From: Kitasatospora arboriphila
GTDB taxonomy: Bacteria; Actinomycetota; Actinomycetes; Mycobacteriales; Mycobacteriaceae
Assembly: GCF_000717275.1 (NCBI RefSeq)
Contig: NZ_JNYV01000002.1
Span: 1,178,001-1,242,000, forward strand
Reading direction: 5' to 3'
Length of the DNA stretch: 64,000 nt
The translations under genes and the position numbers were made by a program. The notes under the pieces are model-generated. The model had not been told where the DNA came from and did no database searches. It was given only the letters and a program-made list of their open reading frames with translations. The stretch's first letter is position 1, and each line of letters begins with the position of its first letter. Of the stretch, positions 16,996 through 25,662 are shown piece after piece.

Positions 16996-19278
16996 GTGGC
17001 TCTCTACCGGACGTATCGACCCGCGACCTTCGCCGAGGTTGTCGGGCAGGAACATGTCACCGAGCCCCTCGGTCGCGCGCTCGACTCCGGCCGCATCAAT
17101 CACGCGTATCTGTTCTCCGGTCCGCGTGGTTGCGGTAAGACCTCGTCGGCGCGCATCTTGGCCCGGTCGCTCAACTGTGAACAAGGGCCGACGTCCACCC
17201 CATGCGGGGTGTGTTCGTCGTGTGTGGCCCTGGCCCCGGGTGGCCCCGGCAACCTCGATGTGATCGAACTCGACGCCGCCAGCCATGGCGGTGTGGAAGA
17301 CACCCGCGAACTCCGCGATCAGGCCTTTTATGCGCCGGCGGAGTCGCGCTATCGGGTGTTCATCATCGACGAGGCGCACATGGTGAGCAACGCGGGATTC
17401 AACGCCTTGCTCAAGATCGTCGAGGAACCACCCGAGCACCTCATCTTCGTCTTCGCCACCACCGAGCCGGAGAAGGTGCTGCCCACCATCCGCTCGCGCA
17501 CCCATCACTACCCGTTCCGCCTGTTGGCTCCGGCCGTGATGCGCACCTTGCTCGAACGCATCTGTGCCAGCGAGAAAGTGACGGTGGAGCCGCCGGTGTT
17601 CCCCCTGGTGATCCGTGCCGGCGGCGGCTCACCCCGTGATTCGCTCAGCGTCCTGGACCAGCTGCTGGCCGGGGCGTCGGCGGAGGGTGTCACCTACCAG
17701 CGCGCACTGACCCTCCTCGGTGTCACCGATGTCGCGCTGATCGACGACGCCGTCAACGCCCTCGCAGACCATGACGGGGCAAAACTGTTCGGAACCATCG
17801 AGTCGGTTGTCGATGCCGGCCACGACCCGCGCCGGTTCGCAGTCGACCTCCTCGAACGTCTCCGCGACCTGATCCTGATGGACGCGGTGCCCGACGCCGC
17901 CGAGCGCGGACTGGTGGAAGCGCCCGACGACCAGGTCGAGCGGATGACCGAGCAGGTGGCCAAGCTGGCGCCGGGAACGTTGGCGCGTTTCGCCGAGACC
18001 GTGCACGACGCGCTCGGTGAGATGCGAGGAACCACGTCGCCGCGACTCCTGCTCGAGGTGATGTGTGCCCGGATGCTACTTCCGGCGGCGTCCGACGCCG
18101 AGTCTGCGGTGCTGCAACGTATCGAGCGCATCGAGGCGCAGCTGGCGGGTGGCGCGGCAATCCCGGCTGCACCGTTGGGCTCGTCATCGGGAGCGGCGCC
18201 TGCGGAACCGCCTCCGAGCAAGTTTGTTCGCGCGTCACAGCGCAAGCAATCCGAGGGTCCGGCCGAATCCGCTTCTCCCGCAACCGCTTCGGCGACGGTT
18301 CCCGCGCCCGCGCCGATCCCGGCACCAGCGCCCGAACCTGCCCCAGCGCCGGAACCGGCGCCGAGCCCAGAACCGGCCCCGGCTCCCGAACCCACACCGA
18401 GTCCAGAACCCACCCCGGCACCAGAGCCCACCCCGACTCCGGAACCGGCCCCGGCGCCCCAGCCGACGCCGGCCACGAAGTCGGCCCCTGCTCCGGAGCC
18501 GGCTGCAGACCCCGAGCCGGTCGCCCGCACGCCCGAGCCGTCCGCCGGTCCCACGGCCGACTCGCCCGTCGACACCGCGGTGTCCGTCGCTGATGATGCG
18601 GACGTCCCACTACCGCCGGAACCCGACTACGAGCCCGAGCCGGAACCCGCTGTCGAGCCGGCTGCGGCGCCCGCCGAGCCTGCCGCAGCTCCCGCCGCCG
18701 GTGGTCCGGATCTCGCTGCGGTGCAGGCGAAGTGGCAGGAAGTCCGCACCGAGGTCCGTACCGCCAACAAGGTCACCGAGGTGATGCTGTCCGGCGCCAC
18801 AGTTCGCGGCGTCAACGGCACCACGCTTGTGCTCAGTCACGACTCTGCGCCGCTCGTGCAGCGGCTCAGCTCTCCGCATGCGGTCGAAGTGCTCACCGGA
18901 GCGATGACAAAAGTCTTCGGTGGTAGCTGGGAGATCTCGGTGCACGCGGCGTCGTCGCTGCCCGCAGACACCGCCAAGCCTCCGGCCTCCGCGCCTGGGA
19001 GCACCCGCAAGCCCGAGGCGAAGGCGCCCTACGTCCGCCCGAGCCGCGGCGCGGGAGCCGCGAGCGCCTCGGGTGACGCGCCTGAACCGGAGCCCGAACC
19101 CGAACCTGAACCGGTACAAGCACCACCCGAGCCTGTTGACGACGAAGACCTCACCGATGCCGAACGCGACGAGATGATCGCCACGGCGCGAGATTCCACA
19201 CCGGATCCCCGGCAGGATCCCGAGCAGGTGGCAATCGAACTCCTTGCCGCCGAGCTGGGCGCCCGCCCGATCACCTGA
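16996..19278 (+). CDS. dnaX: DNA polymerase III subunits gamma/tau
   Basis: Clamp-loader protein of 760 aa. The AAA+ core has Walker A GPRGCGKT (residues 42-49), a zinc module with four Cys (60-75 region, LNCEQGP...CGVCSSC), Walker B IIDEAHMV and sensor ATTEPEKVLPTIRSR. After about residue 385 comes a long low-complexity linker of tandem E-P-A/T/S-P units (about residues 430-560), then a globular tau-like region (AVQAKWQEVRTEVRTANK) and a second acidic Pro/Glu run near 695-715. Tau links the clamp loader to polymerase and helicase. The linker is much longer than in Gram-negative DnaX but is usual in this group. Confidence 0.96.
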   Translation: MALYRTYRPATFAEVVGQEHVTEPLGRALDSGRINHAYLFSGPRGCGKTSSARILARSLNCEQGPTSTPCGVCSSCVALAPGGPGNLDVIELDAASHGGVEDTRELRDQAFYAPAESRYRVFIIDEAHMVSNAGFNALLKIVEEPPEHLIFVFATTEPEKVLPTIRSRTHHYPFRLLAPAVMRTLLERICASEKVTVEPPVFPLVIRAGGGSPRDSLSVLDQLLAGASAEGVTYQRALTLLGVTDVALIDDAVNALADHDGAKLFGTIESVVDAGHDPRRFAVDLLERLRDLILMDAVPDAAERGLVEAPDDQVERMTEQVAKLAPGTLARFAETVHDALGEMRGTTSPRLLLEVMCARMLLPAASDAESAVLQRIERIEAQLAGGAAIPAAPLGSSSGAAPAEPPPSKFVRASQRKQSEGPAESASPATASATVPAPAPIPAPAPEPAPAPEPAPSPEPAPAPEPTPSPEPTPAPEPTPTPEPAPAPQPTPATKSAPAPEPAADPEPVARTPEPSAGPTADSPVDTAVSVADDADVPLPPEPDYEPEPEPAVEPAAAPAEPAAAPAAGGPDLAAVQAKWQEVRTEVRTANKVTEVMLSGATVRGVNGTTLVLSHDSAPLVQRLSSPHAVEVLTGAMTKVFGGSWEISVHAASSLPADTAKPPASAPGSTRKPEAKAPYVRPSRGAGAASASGDAPEPEPEPEPEPVQAPPEPVDDEDLTDAERDEMIATARDSTPDPRQDPEQVAIELLAAELGARPIT

Positions 19279-19314
19279 CCTTCGCTGCCGCGGGACGCGC
19301 GACACCGACCGGGT

Positions 19315-19392
19315 CCAGAAATTCGCGCCACCTACCGGCGAACGCGCCGGTTGCAACTGGCGCGTTCGTCGGCAGCCGGCGCGAATTTCTGG
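19315..19392. terminator. Large two-tier hairpin between convergent dnaX and methyltransferase genes
   Basis: Outer arms 19315-19329 and 19378-19392 (CCAGAAATTCGCGCC and its exact complement) pair over 15 bp. Inner arms CGAACGCGCC (19339-19348) and GGCGCGTTCG (19359-19368) pair over 10 bp. It lies between two convergent genes and folds equally on both strands, as expected of a bidirectional terminator. Confidence 0.7.
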
Positions 19393-19420
19393 GAGCAGGG
19401 AGCCGAAGGGTCAGGTCAGA

Positions 19421-20743
19421 TCAGGCGTTCCACCATGGACGCAGCGGCAGATCACCGTTGCCGCCCTTGTCGTCCAGTTTCACCGCGAGAACCTGGTGTA
19501 GCTGGATGATGTTGCGCTCGAATCCGATTCGGCATCCCGCCATGTACAGACCCCAGAGCCGTGCGGTGCCGATGCCCACTTCTTCGACTGCCTCGTCCCA
19601 GTGGTCGACCAGGTTCTTGTTCCAGTCGCGAAGGGTCATCGCGTAGTGCTCGCGCAGGTTCTCCTCGTGCACCACCTCCATCGCACCGATGTTCTGGATG
19701 GCCGAGATGATGGTGCCCGAGCCGGTCAACTCCCCGTCGGGAAACACATAGCGGTCGATGAACGGTCCGGCCTTGCCTCGGCTCACGTTGTTTGACCGGG
19801 TGATGCAGTGGTTCAGCAGGATTCCGCCATCACGCAGTTTGCTGCGGATGAACTTGAAGTACGACGGGTAGTTCTGGATACCGATGTGCTCGGTCAGCCC
19901 GATGGACGAGACCGCATCGAACTCGTCTTCGGTGACGTCGCGGTAATCACTGTGCCGCACTTCGGCGAACTCGCTCAGACCCTCGTCGATGATTGCCTGC
20001 TGTGCCCATTGGGCCTGCTCGGCCGACAAGGTCACGCCGATGACGTGTACACCGCGGCGTGCCGCGTACCGCACCATCGAACCCCAGCCGCAGCCGATGT
20101 CGAGCAGTCGATCGCCGGCCTTGAGCTTCAGCTTCTCGAACACGAGGCGATACTTGTTGTCCTGCGCCTCTTCCAGGCTCGCCTCATGATTCGGATAGCA
20201 GGCGCACGTGTAGGTCATCGACGGCCCGAGCACCCATTCGTAGAAGGTGTTCGAGACGTCGTAGTGATAGTGGATCGCTTCAGCATCACGAGTCTTGCTG
20301 TGCCGCAAACCCTCTGCGATTCGGCGCCACCGGGGGAGCTGCTCCTGGGGCGGGGGTGTGATGGGCTTGAAGTGCTCGAGTCCCAGTGACCGGGTGATCT
20401 GTGCCAGCGTGCGGGCCGACGGCCTGGAGAACTGCACGTCCTCGGAGATCGCTCGCAGTGCGGGGTAGGGGTCGCCCTCGTGGCACCCCTTCAGCGAGAG
20501 ATCTCCCGCGATATAGGCGCGGGCCAACCCGAGGTCGCTGGGTGCGGTGGCCAGATAACGGGTACCCCGCGGGGTGAGCAGTTCGAGCCCGTACTCGGCA
20601 TCGGCCGGGCCGGCCGAACTGCCGTCGTAGGCGGTGACGCTGATCTGGAGATCGCCACCCGCGACGGCCTCCACCACCTCGGCCAGGCTGAGTTTCGGCC
20701 CGACCACCGACCCGGGCACCTCGTTGTTCTTCACAGTTGTCAT
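19421..20743 (-). CDS. SAM-dependent methyltransferase of the cyclopropane/10-methyl fatty acid family
   Basis: Protein of 440 aa in the CFA synthase family (Rv3720 type). A family-specific N-terminal region precedes the methyltransferase domain, which contains the SAM motif LLDIGCGWGSMVRYAA, then HSDYRDV and SSIGLTEHIGIQNY, matching the catalytic-site region of CFA enzymes. It is the downstream partner of an FAD oxidoreductase, with ATGA overlap. In mycobacteria equivalent pairs (bfaA/bfaB, tmsA/tmsB) make 10-methylstearic (tuberculostearic) acid from oleoyl phospholipid: this enzyme adds the methylene and the FAD partner reduces it. Direct cyclopropanation remains an alternative. Confidence 0.85.
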   Translation of the reverse strand: MTTVKNNEVPGSVVGPKLSLAEVVEAVAGGDLQISVTAYDGSSAGPADAEYGLELLTPRGTRYLATAPSDLGLARAYIAGDLSLKGCHEGDPYPALRAISEDVQFSRPSARTLAQITRSLGLEHFKPITPPPQEQLPRWRRIAEGLRHSKTRDAEAIHYHYDVSNTFYEWVLGPSMTYTCACYPNHEASLEEAQDNKYRLVFEKLKLKAGDRLLDIGCGWGSMVRYAARRGVHVIGVTLSAEQAQWAQQAIIDEGLSEFAEVRHSDYRDVTEDEFDAVSSIGLTEHIGIQNYPSYFKFIRSKLRDGGILLNHCITRSNNVSRGKAGPFIDRYVFPDGELTGSGTIISAIQNIGAMEVVHEENLREHYAMTLRDWNKNLVDHWDEAVEEVGIGTARLWGLYMAGCRIGFERNIIQLHQVLAVKLDDKGGNGDLPLRPWWNA

Positions 20744-22152
20744 TGCCGCTTCACCGCCTTTGAGTACAGGTCGAGTAACCGCGACCCGGGATCGTAACGT
20801 TTCTTGAGCAGGCGGTAGGGCTCACCGCCATAGAGCTGATCGAATTCCTCTTCGCCATAAAACGACTCGGAATACAACGACTTGTGTCCGTCGAGTTCGG
20901 AGACCTTGATCTCGATCTGCCGGTTGGCGTAACCCTCCGGCTTGTCCTCGCGTTTGGGCACCGCAGACCAGAATCCCACGTTGACGTAGGTGCGGTGGGG
21001 CTCGAGGGGATACAGCGGCCACGGCCGGTGGGTGTCGGCGCCGGCTGGGGAGGGGTCGCGAAGTCGCAGCGGGCACAACCAGATCGGCTCGATCGGGATG
21101 TTCTCCAAAAACCAGTGGACGAACTCGGAGGTGCGCTCGATCGGAACCTCGATGTCCTGGACCACCCGTTCGCCGGGCGGTTCACCTTTGCGGGCATTGA
21201 GCTTGTCGCCGATGTCGAACCGGTGGTCGAGCGCGATCAACTTCCAATAGAAACTGCTGCGCAGCAGTGGCTTTGGCCACAGACGGCGGATGCGAGGGTT
21301 CTGCGCGCCGAAGGCCCGCGAGCACCAGAACCAGTCCGTGTCCCAGCGCCACAGGTAGTCGGCGATGGTGAGCCGGTCGCGGATGGGAGTGGAATCGGCG
21401 CTGTGCTGGATCGACCGGTAGTAGATCTGATCGCCGGTGTAGTCACTGACCGGGCCCGGAACGCTCGTCTGCGCACCCAGAACGAGGTAGCTCTCGGTGG
21501 CGGAGAACACGACACCGTCGAGATAGTCGACGCGTTCGCCGGCGTAGGTGCCCTGCTCGACGATGTCGTTCATCGTGGACTGCAGGGTGTCGACGTCGGT
21601 GAACCGTACGTGGCGCAACTCGACGTAGGGCGCGACCTCCTCGAGCTCGATGCGTAGCCGCGTCGAATAGCCGAGCGTTCCATAGGAATTGGCGAACCCG
21701 AAGAACAGGTCGGAGTTCTCGCTGGTGGCCGAGGTGGTGACGATCTCGCCTGCGCCGGTCAAGATGTCGATCTCGAGTACCGATTCGTGGGGGAGTCCAT
21801 TCCGGAAAGAGGTCGACTCGATGCCGAGGCCGGTGACCGCGCCGCCCAGGGTGATCGTCTTGAGCTGGGGAACGACCTTGGGCGCCAGACCATATTTGAG
21901 CGTCGTCGCCACAAGTTCTTCGTACGTACACATTCCGGCCACGTCGGCCGTACGGGCCTGCCGGTCAACCGAGATCACCCGGTCCAGTCCCGAAACGTCC
22001 AAACCGGGATAAGGATTCTTCGCCCGCTTGCGGAACAGATTCGACGTCTTCTTCGCCAGCCGAACACGGCCAGCGGTCGGGATGGCCCGGTAGCTGGCCA
22101 GCAACTTCTCGACGCCGTCGTCGAAAATCTCTCGCCCTGTTTCGGAACCCAT
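20740..22152 (-). CDS. FAD-binding oxidoreductase, partner of the fatty acid methyltransferase
   Basis: Flavoprotein of 470 aa with an N-terminal FAD_binding_4 (PCMH/VAO type) domain: GLDRVISVDRQARTADVAGMCTYEELV, then KTITLGGAVTGLGIESTSFRNGL. The C-terminal half resembles the DHCR24-like reductases (VNVGFWSAVPKR). As BfaA/TmsA-like protein it would reduce the methylene intermediate to a 10-methyl branch. The ATG chosen gives MGSETGREIFDDGVEKLL; an in-frame ATG 18 codons upstream precedes a poorly conserved-looking stretch. A -10-like TAGGCT lies about 20 nt upstream on the minus strand. Confidence 0.82.
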   Translation of the reverse strand: MGSETGREIFDDGVEKLLASYRAIPTAGRVRLAKKTSNLFRKRAKNPYPGLDVSGLDRVISVDRQARTADVAGMCTYEELVATTLKYGLAPKVVPQLKTITLGGAVTGLGIESTSFRNGLPHESVLEIDILTGAGEIVTTSATSENSDLFFGFANSYGTLGYSTRLRIELEEVAPYVELRHVRFTDVDTLQSTMNDIVEQGTYAGERVDYLDGVVFSATESYLVLGAQTSVPGPVSDYTGDQIYYRSIQHSADSTPIRDRLTIADYLWRWDTDWFWCSRAFGAQNPRIRRLWPKPLLRSSFYWKLIALDHRFDIGDKLNARKGEPPGERVVQDIEVPIERTSEFVHWFLENIPIEPIWLCPLRLRDPSPAGADTHRPWPLYPLEPHRTYVNVGFWSAVPKREDKPEGYANRQIEIKVSELDGHKSLYSESFYGEEEFDQLYGGEPYRLLKKRYDPGSRLLDLYSKAVKRQ

Positions 22153-22329
22153 TACCCGCGACACGCATAAGAGCCTAGGACCCTCGTCCAGTAGTTGCCA
22201 GCTCACCCATCACCATGACCGATTTGCCGTTGTTTGGTTGACACGGGCCGGCTGCGCCGCGCGAAGCCGTCGGGTGGCGTTCTGGCAGGCTCGACGTGAC
22301 ACCTACCAACAACCGAAAGGTGATATCTC

Positions 22330-22770
22330 GTGGCACAGGTAACCGCATCCCAGTCAACAGTCATCAATGCCGCGCCGGAGAAGGTGCTCGCGGCACTGTC
22401 CGATTACCAGACGGTGCGTCCCAGCATCCTCCCCGGCCAGTACCGCGACTACAAGGTCGTCGAGGGTGGCGTCGGCGCAGGCACGGTCGCATCCTGGACC
22501 CTCCAGGCAACAAAGAAGCGCTCGCGCAACGTCCAGGCCCGCGTGGGCGTTGTCGGCTCCACCGTCACCGAGACCGACGTCAATTCGTCGATGGTGACCA
22601 CGTATCAGGTGGATGCCTCCGGGGCCAGCTCGAAGGTCACCACCACCACCACGTGGCAGGGAGCGGGAGGTATCGGCGGATTCTTCGAGAAGACGTTTGC
22701 ACCCAAGGGACTGGCGAAGATCCAGGCCGAACTGCTCGGCAACCTCAAGTCGCACGTCGAACGCGTCTGA
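22330..22770 (+). CDS. SRPBCC (START-like) family protein
   Basis: Small soluble protein of 146 aa of the polyketide cyclase/SRPBCC type: an N-terminal strand, VINAAPEKVLAALSDYQTVRP, a beta-rich middle and a long C-terminal helix ending HVERV. It is syntenic with mycobacterial Rv3718c. The fold holds hydrophobic ligands, but the ligand is unknown. The GTG start follows GAAAGGTGA. It diverges from the fatty acid pair, and a lipid-related role is only a suggestion from the neighbours. Confidence 0.75.
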   Translation: MAQVTASQSTVINAAPEKVLAALSDYQTVRPSILPGQYRDYKVVEGGVGAGTVASWTLQATKKRSRNVQARVGVVGSTVTETDVNSSMVTTYQVDASGASSKVTTTTTWQGAGGIGGFFEKTFAPKGLAKIQAELLGNLKSHVERV

Positions 22771-22810
22771 GCCGGATCGCGCCGAGAACGACTCCCAGAA
22801 GACGACCCGA

Positions 22811-23728
22811 GTGCGACACCGCAAACCAGCGCCGCTCCCATTGCGCGACGGTGTGGACCCCACTCGGGTCGTTCTGCGTTCCGCCGATCGCACGGTCGGC
22901 GAGGCGATGCTGGCCGCACCGGCGTGTGAGGGCCTGACGCTCGACGATCTGCTGATCCGGGCCGAGCGCGGTGAGGTGCTCGGCATCGGTGGTGAACCCG
23001 TCGATCTGGCTGCACCGGCCCAGATCGGACGGCCGGTCTACTTCTACCGCGATCTGCCCGTGGAGACGGAGATACCGTTCGACCTGCCGATCATCCACCA
23101 GGACAACGATCTGGTGGTCGTGGACAAACCGCACTATCTGGCGACGATGCCTCGGGGAACGCACGTGGCGCAGACTGCGCTGGTCCGGTTGCGCCGAGAA
23201 CTCGACAACCCATCGATCAGCCCGGTCCACCGGCTGGACCGGCTCACGGCCGGAGTGCTCATGTTCACCGTGCGCCCGCAGGCGCGCGCCCCCTACCAAC
23301 AGCTCTTCGCCGACCGTGCGGTCACCAAGGAATACCGTGCCCGCGCACCGATCCACCCCGGCCTGCAATTGCCGGTCACCGTTCGCAACCGCATCCTCAA
23401 AGACGCCGGCGACCTGCGAGCTCGGGTGGAACCGGGGGAGGTCAACGCTGTCTCGACCATCGATCTCCTGAGCGCCTCGCACGATCGGGGGGTCTACCGG
23501 CTGAGGCCGCAGACCGGTCGCACACATCAGCTCAGACTGCACATGGCGGGTTTGGGTGTCCCGATCGACGGAGACCCGCTGTACCCGGAGGTCCGGCCCG
23601 AAGTTGCCGCAGCCCCGGACCACGGTGATTTCTCCGATCCGCTTCGCCTTCTTGCCTACTCTGTCGAGTTCACCGACCCGTTCAGCGGCGAGCTGCGACG
23701 CTTCGTCAGTACCCGCGAACTGCTCTGA
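22811..23728 (+). CDS. RluA-family RNA pseudouridine synthase
   Basis: Pseudouridine synthase of 305 aa. The catalytic Asp is in HRLDRLTAGV; other family motifs are VVDKPHYLATMP and LRPQTGRTHQLRLHMAGLG, followed by DPLYP. It isomerises uridines in 23S rRNA or tRNA; the exact site is not predictable. The GTG start (VRHRKPAPLPLRDGV) lies 41 bp after the SRPBCC gene. Upstream in-frame codons would overlap that gene and look non-coding. Confidence 0.88.
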   Translation: MRHRKPAPLPLRDGVDPTRVVLRSADRTVGEAMLAAPACEGLTLDDLLIRAERGEVLGIGGEPVDLAAPAQIGRPVYFYRDLPVETEIPFDLPIIHQDNDLVVVDKPHYLATMPRGTHVAQTALVRLRRELDNPSISPVHRLDRLTAGVLMFTVRPQARAPYQQLFADRAVTKEYRARAPIHPGLQLPVTVRNRILKDAGDLRARVEPGEVNAVSTIDLLSASHDRGVYRLRPQTGRTHQLRLHMAGLGVPIDGDPLYPEVRPEVAAAPDHGDFSDPLRLLAYSVEFTDPFSGELRRFVSTRELL

Positions 23729-23740
23729 GAGGAGAACCGA

Positions 23741-24151
23741 GTGGCAATCATCGTCTCCTACGACCGCTACCCGGACCTGCGTTGCGAGGTGGTGCTCTTC
23801 CTCGACGACGAGAGTGGGGATTGTTTCCAGGTCCAGCGCGACCTCCCCGCCGGCGACAACGGCTACGAGATCAGTGCCGGGGTCGGGCCGCCGGTACGAG
23901 GGGGTGTCGCCGCGTGGCAACGGGTCGGCGACGAGTTCCAGTTCGCGCTGACACCCAAGGCGTCGATGATGTTCGGTGGCAACGCGCGACTGCGGTTCGA
24001 GGCCGAGTCGGCGGGCGGCGATACCATCGACAGCATTGCTGCTCATCTCGAACGCATGATGCGCCCGCAAGACAACCCGCCCGACGGCCCGATCGGGCCC
24101 GATGACCCCGATCAGCCCTATGAGACAGAGGACAGCAGTGGAACCAGATAA
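23741..24151 (+). CDS. Unknown protein coupled to ebfC
   Basis: Acidic protein of 136 aa that I do not recognise. It opens with [21 protein letters not shown], has an alternating beta-rich core to about residue 95, one short helix ([13 protein letters not shown]) and a disordered Pro/Asp-rich tail. No signal peptide or transmembrane segment is seen. GAGAGGAG precedes the GTG. It sits 12 bp after the pseudouridine synthase and its last 14 bp overlap ebfC, so it appears co-translated with the nucleoid protein. Codon use matches its neighbours. Confidence 0.7.
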   Translation: MAIIVSYDRYPDLRCEVVLFLDDESGDCFQVQRDLPAGDNGYEISAGVGPPVRGGVAAWQRVGDEFQFALTPKASMMFGGNARLRFEAESAGGDTIDSIAAHLERMMRPQDNPPDGPIGPDDPDQPYETEDSSGTR

Positions 24152-24476
24152 CCCGATGGCCGGACTCCTGCAGCAGGCTCAGCAGATGCAGCAGCAGTTG
24201 CTGGCCGCGCAGGAACAGATCGCCGCCGCCGAGGTCACCGGAACCGCCGGTGGAGGGCTCGTCACGGTCACCGGTAACGGCACCGGCGAGGTCACCGCGG
24301 TGACCATCGACCCCAAGGTCGTGGACGCGGACGACGTCGAGACCCTGCAAGATCTCATCGTCGGTGCTCTTGCCGATCTGAACAGCAAACGCGACGAGCT
24401 CACCCAGCAGAAGATGGGTCCGCTCGCCGGCGGACTCGGCGGCCTGGGCGGCGGATTCCCCGGTCTGGGTGGATAG
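24138..24476 (+). CDS. YbaB/EbfC family nucleoid-associated protein
   Basis: Protein of 112 aa. The N-terminal helix is Gln-rich ([21 protein letters not shown]), followed by the beta strands of the YbaB fold ([20 protein letters not shown]) and a Gly-rich C-terminus. Family members form dimers that bind DNA; placement directly before recR is near-universal and suggests a link to recombinational repair. The GTG start has AGAGGA 6 nt upstream. Confidence 0.92.
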   Translation: MEPDNPMAGLLQQAQQMQQQLLAAQEQIAAAEVTGTAGGGLVTVTGNGTGEVTAVTIDPKVVDADDVETLQDLIVGALADLNSKRDELTQQKMGPLAGGLGGLGGGFPGLGG

Positions 24477-24483
24477 CTGACCC

Positions 24484-25095
24484 GTGTATGAAGGACCGAT
24501 CCAGGATCTGATCGACGAGCTGGCGAAGCTGCCAGGGCTCGGTCCCAAGGGTGCCCAGAGGATCGCGTTCCACCTGCTGGCCGTTCCGGCAGGCGACATC
24601 GACCGGCTGACCGCCGCGTTGGTGCACGTCCGCGACGACGTGGTCTTCTGCGAGGTCTGCGGCAACGTCTCGGCGCAGGTGCGTTGCCGGATCTGCCGTG
24701 ATGCCCGGCGTGATGCCAGCAAGATATGTGTGGTCGAAGAGCCCAAGGACGTGCAGGCCATCGAGCGAACCAAGGAGTTCACCGGCCGCTACCACGTTCT
24801 CGGTGGGGCCCTGGACCCGCTCGGCGGGGTCGGCCCGGACCAACTGCGGATCCGAGAGTTGTTGCGTCGCTTGGGCAACCAAGAAGACGGTGTGGACGTC
24901 AGTGAGGTGATCGTCGCCACCGACCCCAACACGGAGGGCGAGGCGACTGCGACCTACCTGCAACGGATGCTGCGGGACTTCCCCGGTCTGTCGGTCACCC
25001 GGCTGGCGTCGGGTCTGCCGATGGGCGGCGACCTCGAGTTCGCCGACGAATTGACGCTCGGCCGGGCACTGTCCGGTCGCCGGATCCTGACGTAG
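24484..25095 (+). CDS. recR: Recombination mediator RecR
   Basis: Protein of 203 aa. The helix-hairpin-helix region is [20 protein letters not shown], the zinc finger has four Cys ([17 protein letters not shown]), and the Toprim domain contains [10 protein letters not shown] and [15 protein letters not shown]. RecR acts with RecF/RecO to load RecA on gapped DNA. It follows ebfC by 7 bp in the usual operon. Confidence 0.97.
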   Translation: MYEGPIQDLIDELAKLPGLGPKGAQRIAFHLLAVPAGDIDRLTAALVHVRDDVVFCEVCGNVSAQVRCRICRDARRDASKICVVEEPKDVQAIERTKEFTGRYHVLGGALDPLGGVGPDQLRIRELLRRLGNQEDGVDVSEVIVATDPNTEGEATATYLQRMLRDFPGLSVTRLASGLPMGGDLEFADELTLGRALSGRRILT

Positions 25096-25100
25096 CTCTC

Positions 25101-25658
25101 ATGGTCGACGATGCGTGGATCGAACATTTCGCCCGACAACTCAAATCGGGCATCGTGGCCATCGACGGCCCGTCCGGCGCGGGAAAGTCGACGTTCGCGG
25201 ACCGGTTGATGGCCGTGCTCCACCATGTCGGGACCCCGGCGGTGCTGGTGCGTACCGACGACTTCGCGACATGGGACGACCCGGTCGGTTGGTGGCCCGA
25301 GCTCGACGAAGAGGTGATCCGGTCGTACTGGCGTGGACACGACTTCCGCTACCACCCGCGTGTGTGGCGGGACGGCCGTCCCGAGCACGGTCCTCGCGTC
25401 TGGGTGAGATGGGAGCCGTTGCTGGTGATCGAGGGTGTGTCCAGTGCGCGTGCGCCGGTTCGCAGGCAGCTCACCAGGGCGCTGTGGCTCGATGGCGGCG
25501 ACGAATCGGAACGTCTGGAACGAGCGGTCGCCCGCGACGGTGAGGCCGAACGCCGGCACCTGATCCGTTGGCAGAACTTCGAACGCGGCTGGTTCGCGGT
25601 CGACCGCACCCGCGAGCACTGTGAAGTGTTACCCGAGTTCGCGCCGGAATCGGTCTGA
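25101..25658 (+). CDS. P-loop nucleoside/uridine kinase-like protein
   Basis: Protein of 185 aa. Walker A is AIDGPSGAGKSTFADRL (residues 20-36), and a TDDFATWDDP segment resembles the substrate Asp region of uridine kinases. A lid-type Arg-rich region (RLERAVARDGEAERRHLIRW) follows. It is shorter than true uridine kinases and its substrate is unknown. It follows recR by 5 bp and is probably co-transcribed; its end converges on the phosphoribosyltransferase with 4 bp between. Confidence 0.75.
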   Translation: MVDDAWIEHFARQLKSGIVAIDGPSGAGKSTFADRLMAVLHHVGTPAVLVRTDDFATWDDPVGWWPELDEEVIRSYWRGHDFRYHPRVWRDGRPEHGPRVWVRWEPLLVIEGVSSARAPVRRQLTRALWLDGGDESERLERAVARDGEAERRHLIRWQNFERGWFAVDRTREHCEVLPEFAPESV

Positions 25659-25662
25659 CCCG

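Noticed and set aside
17694..18575. Long Gly/Ser/Ala-repeat frame on the minus strand within dnaX
   Set aside because: It is the complement of the Pro/Glu repeat of dnaX and has no independent start signal or family motif.
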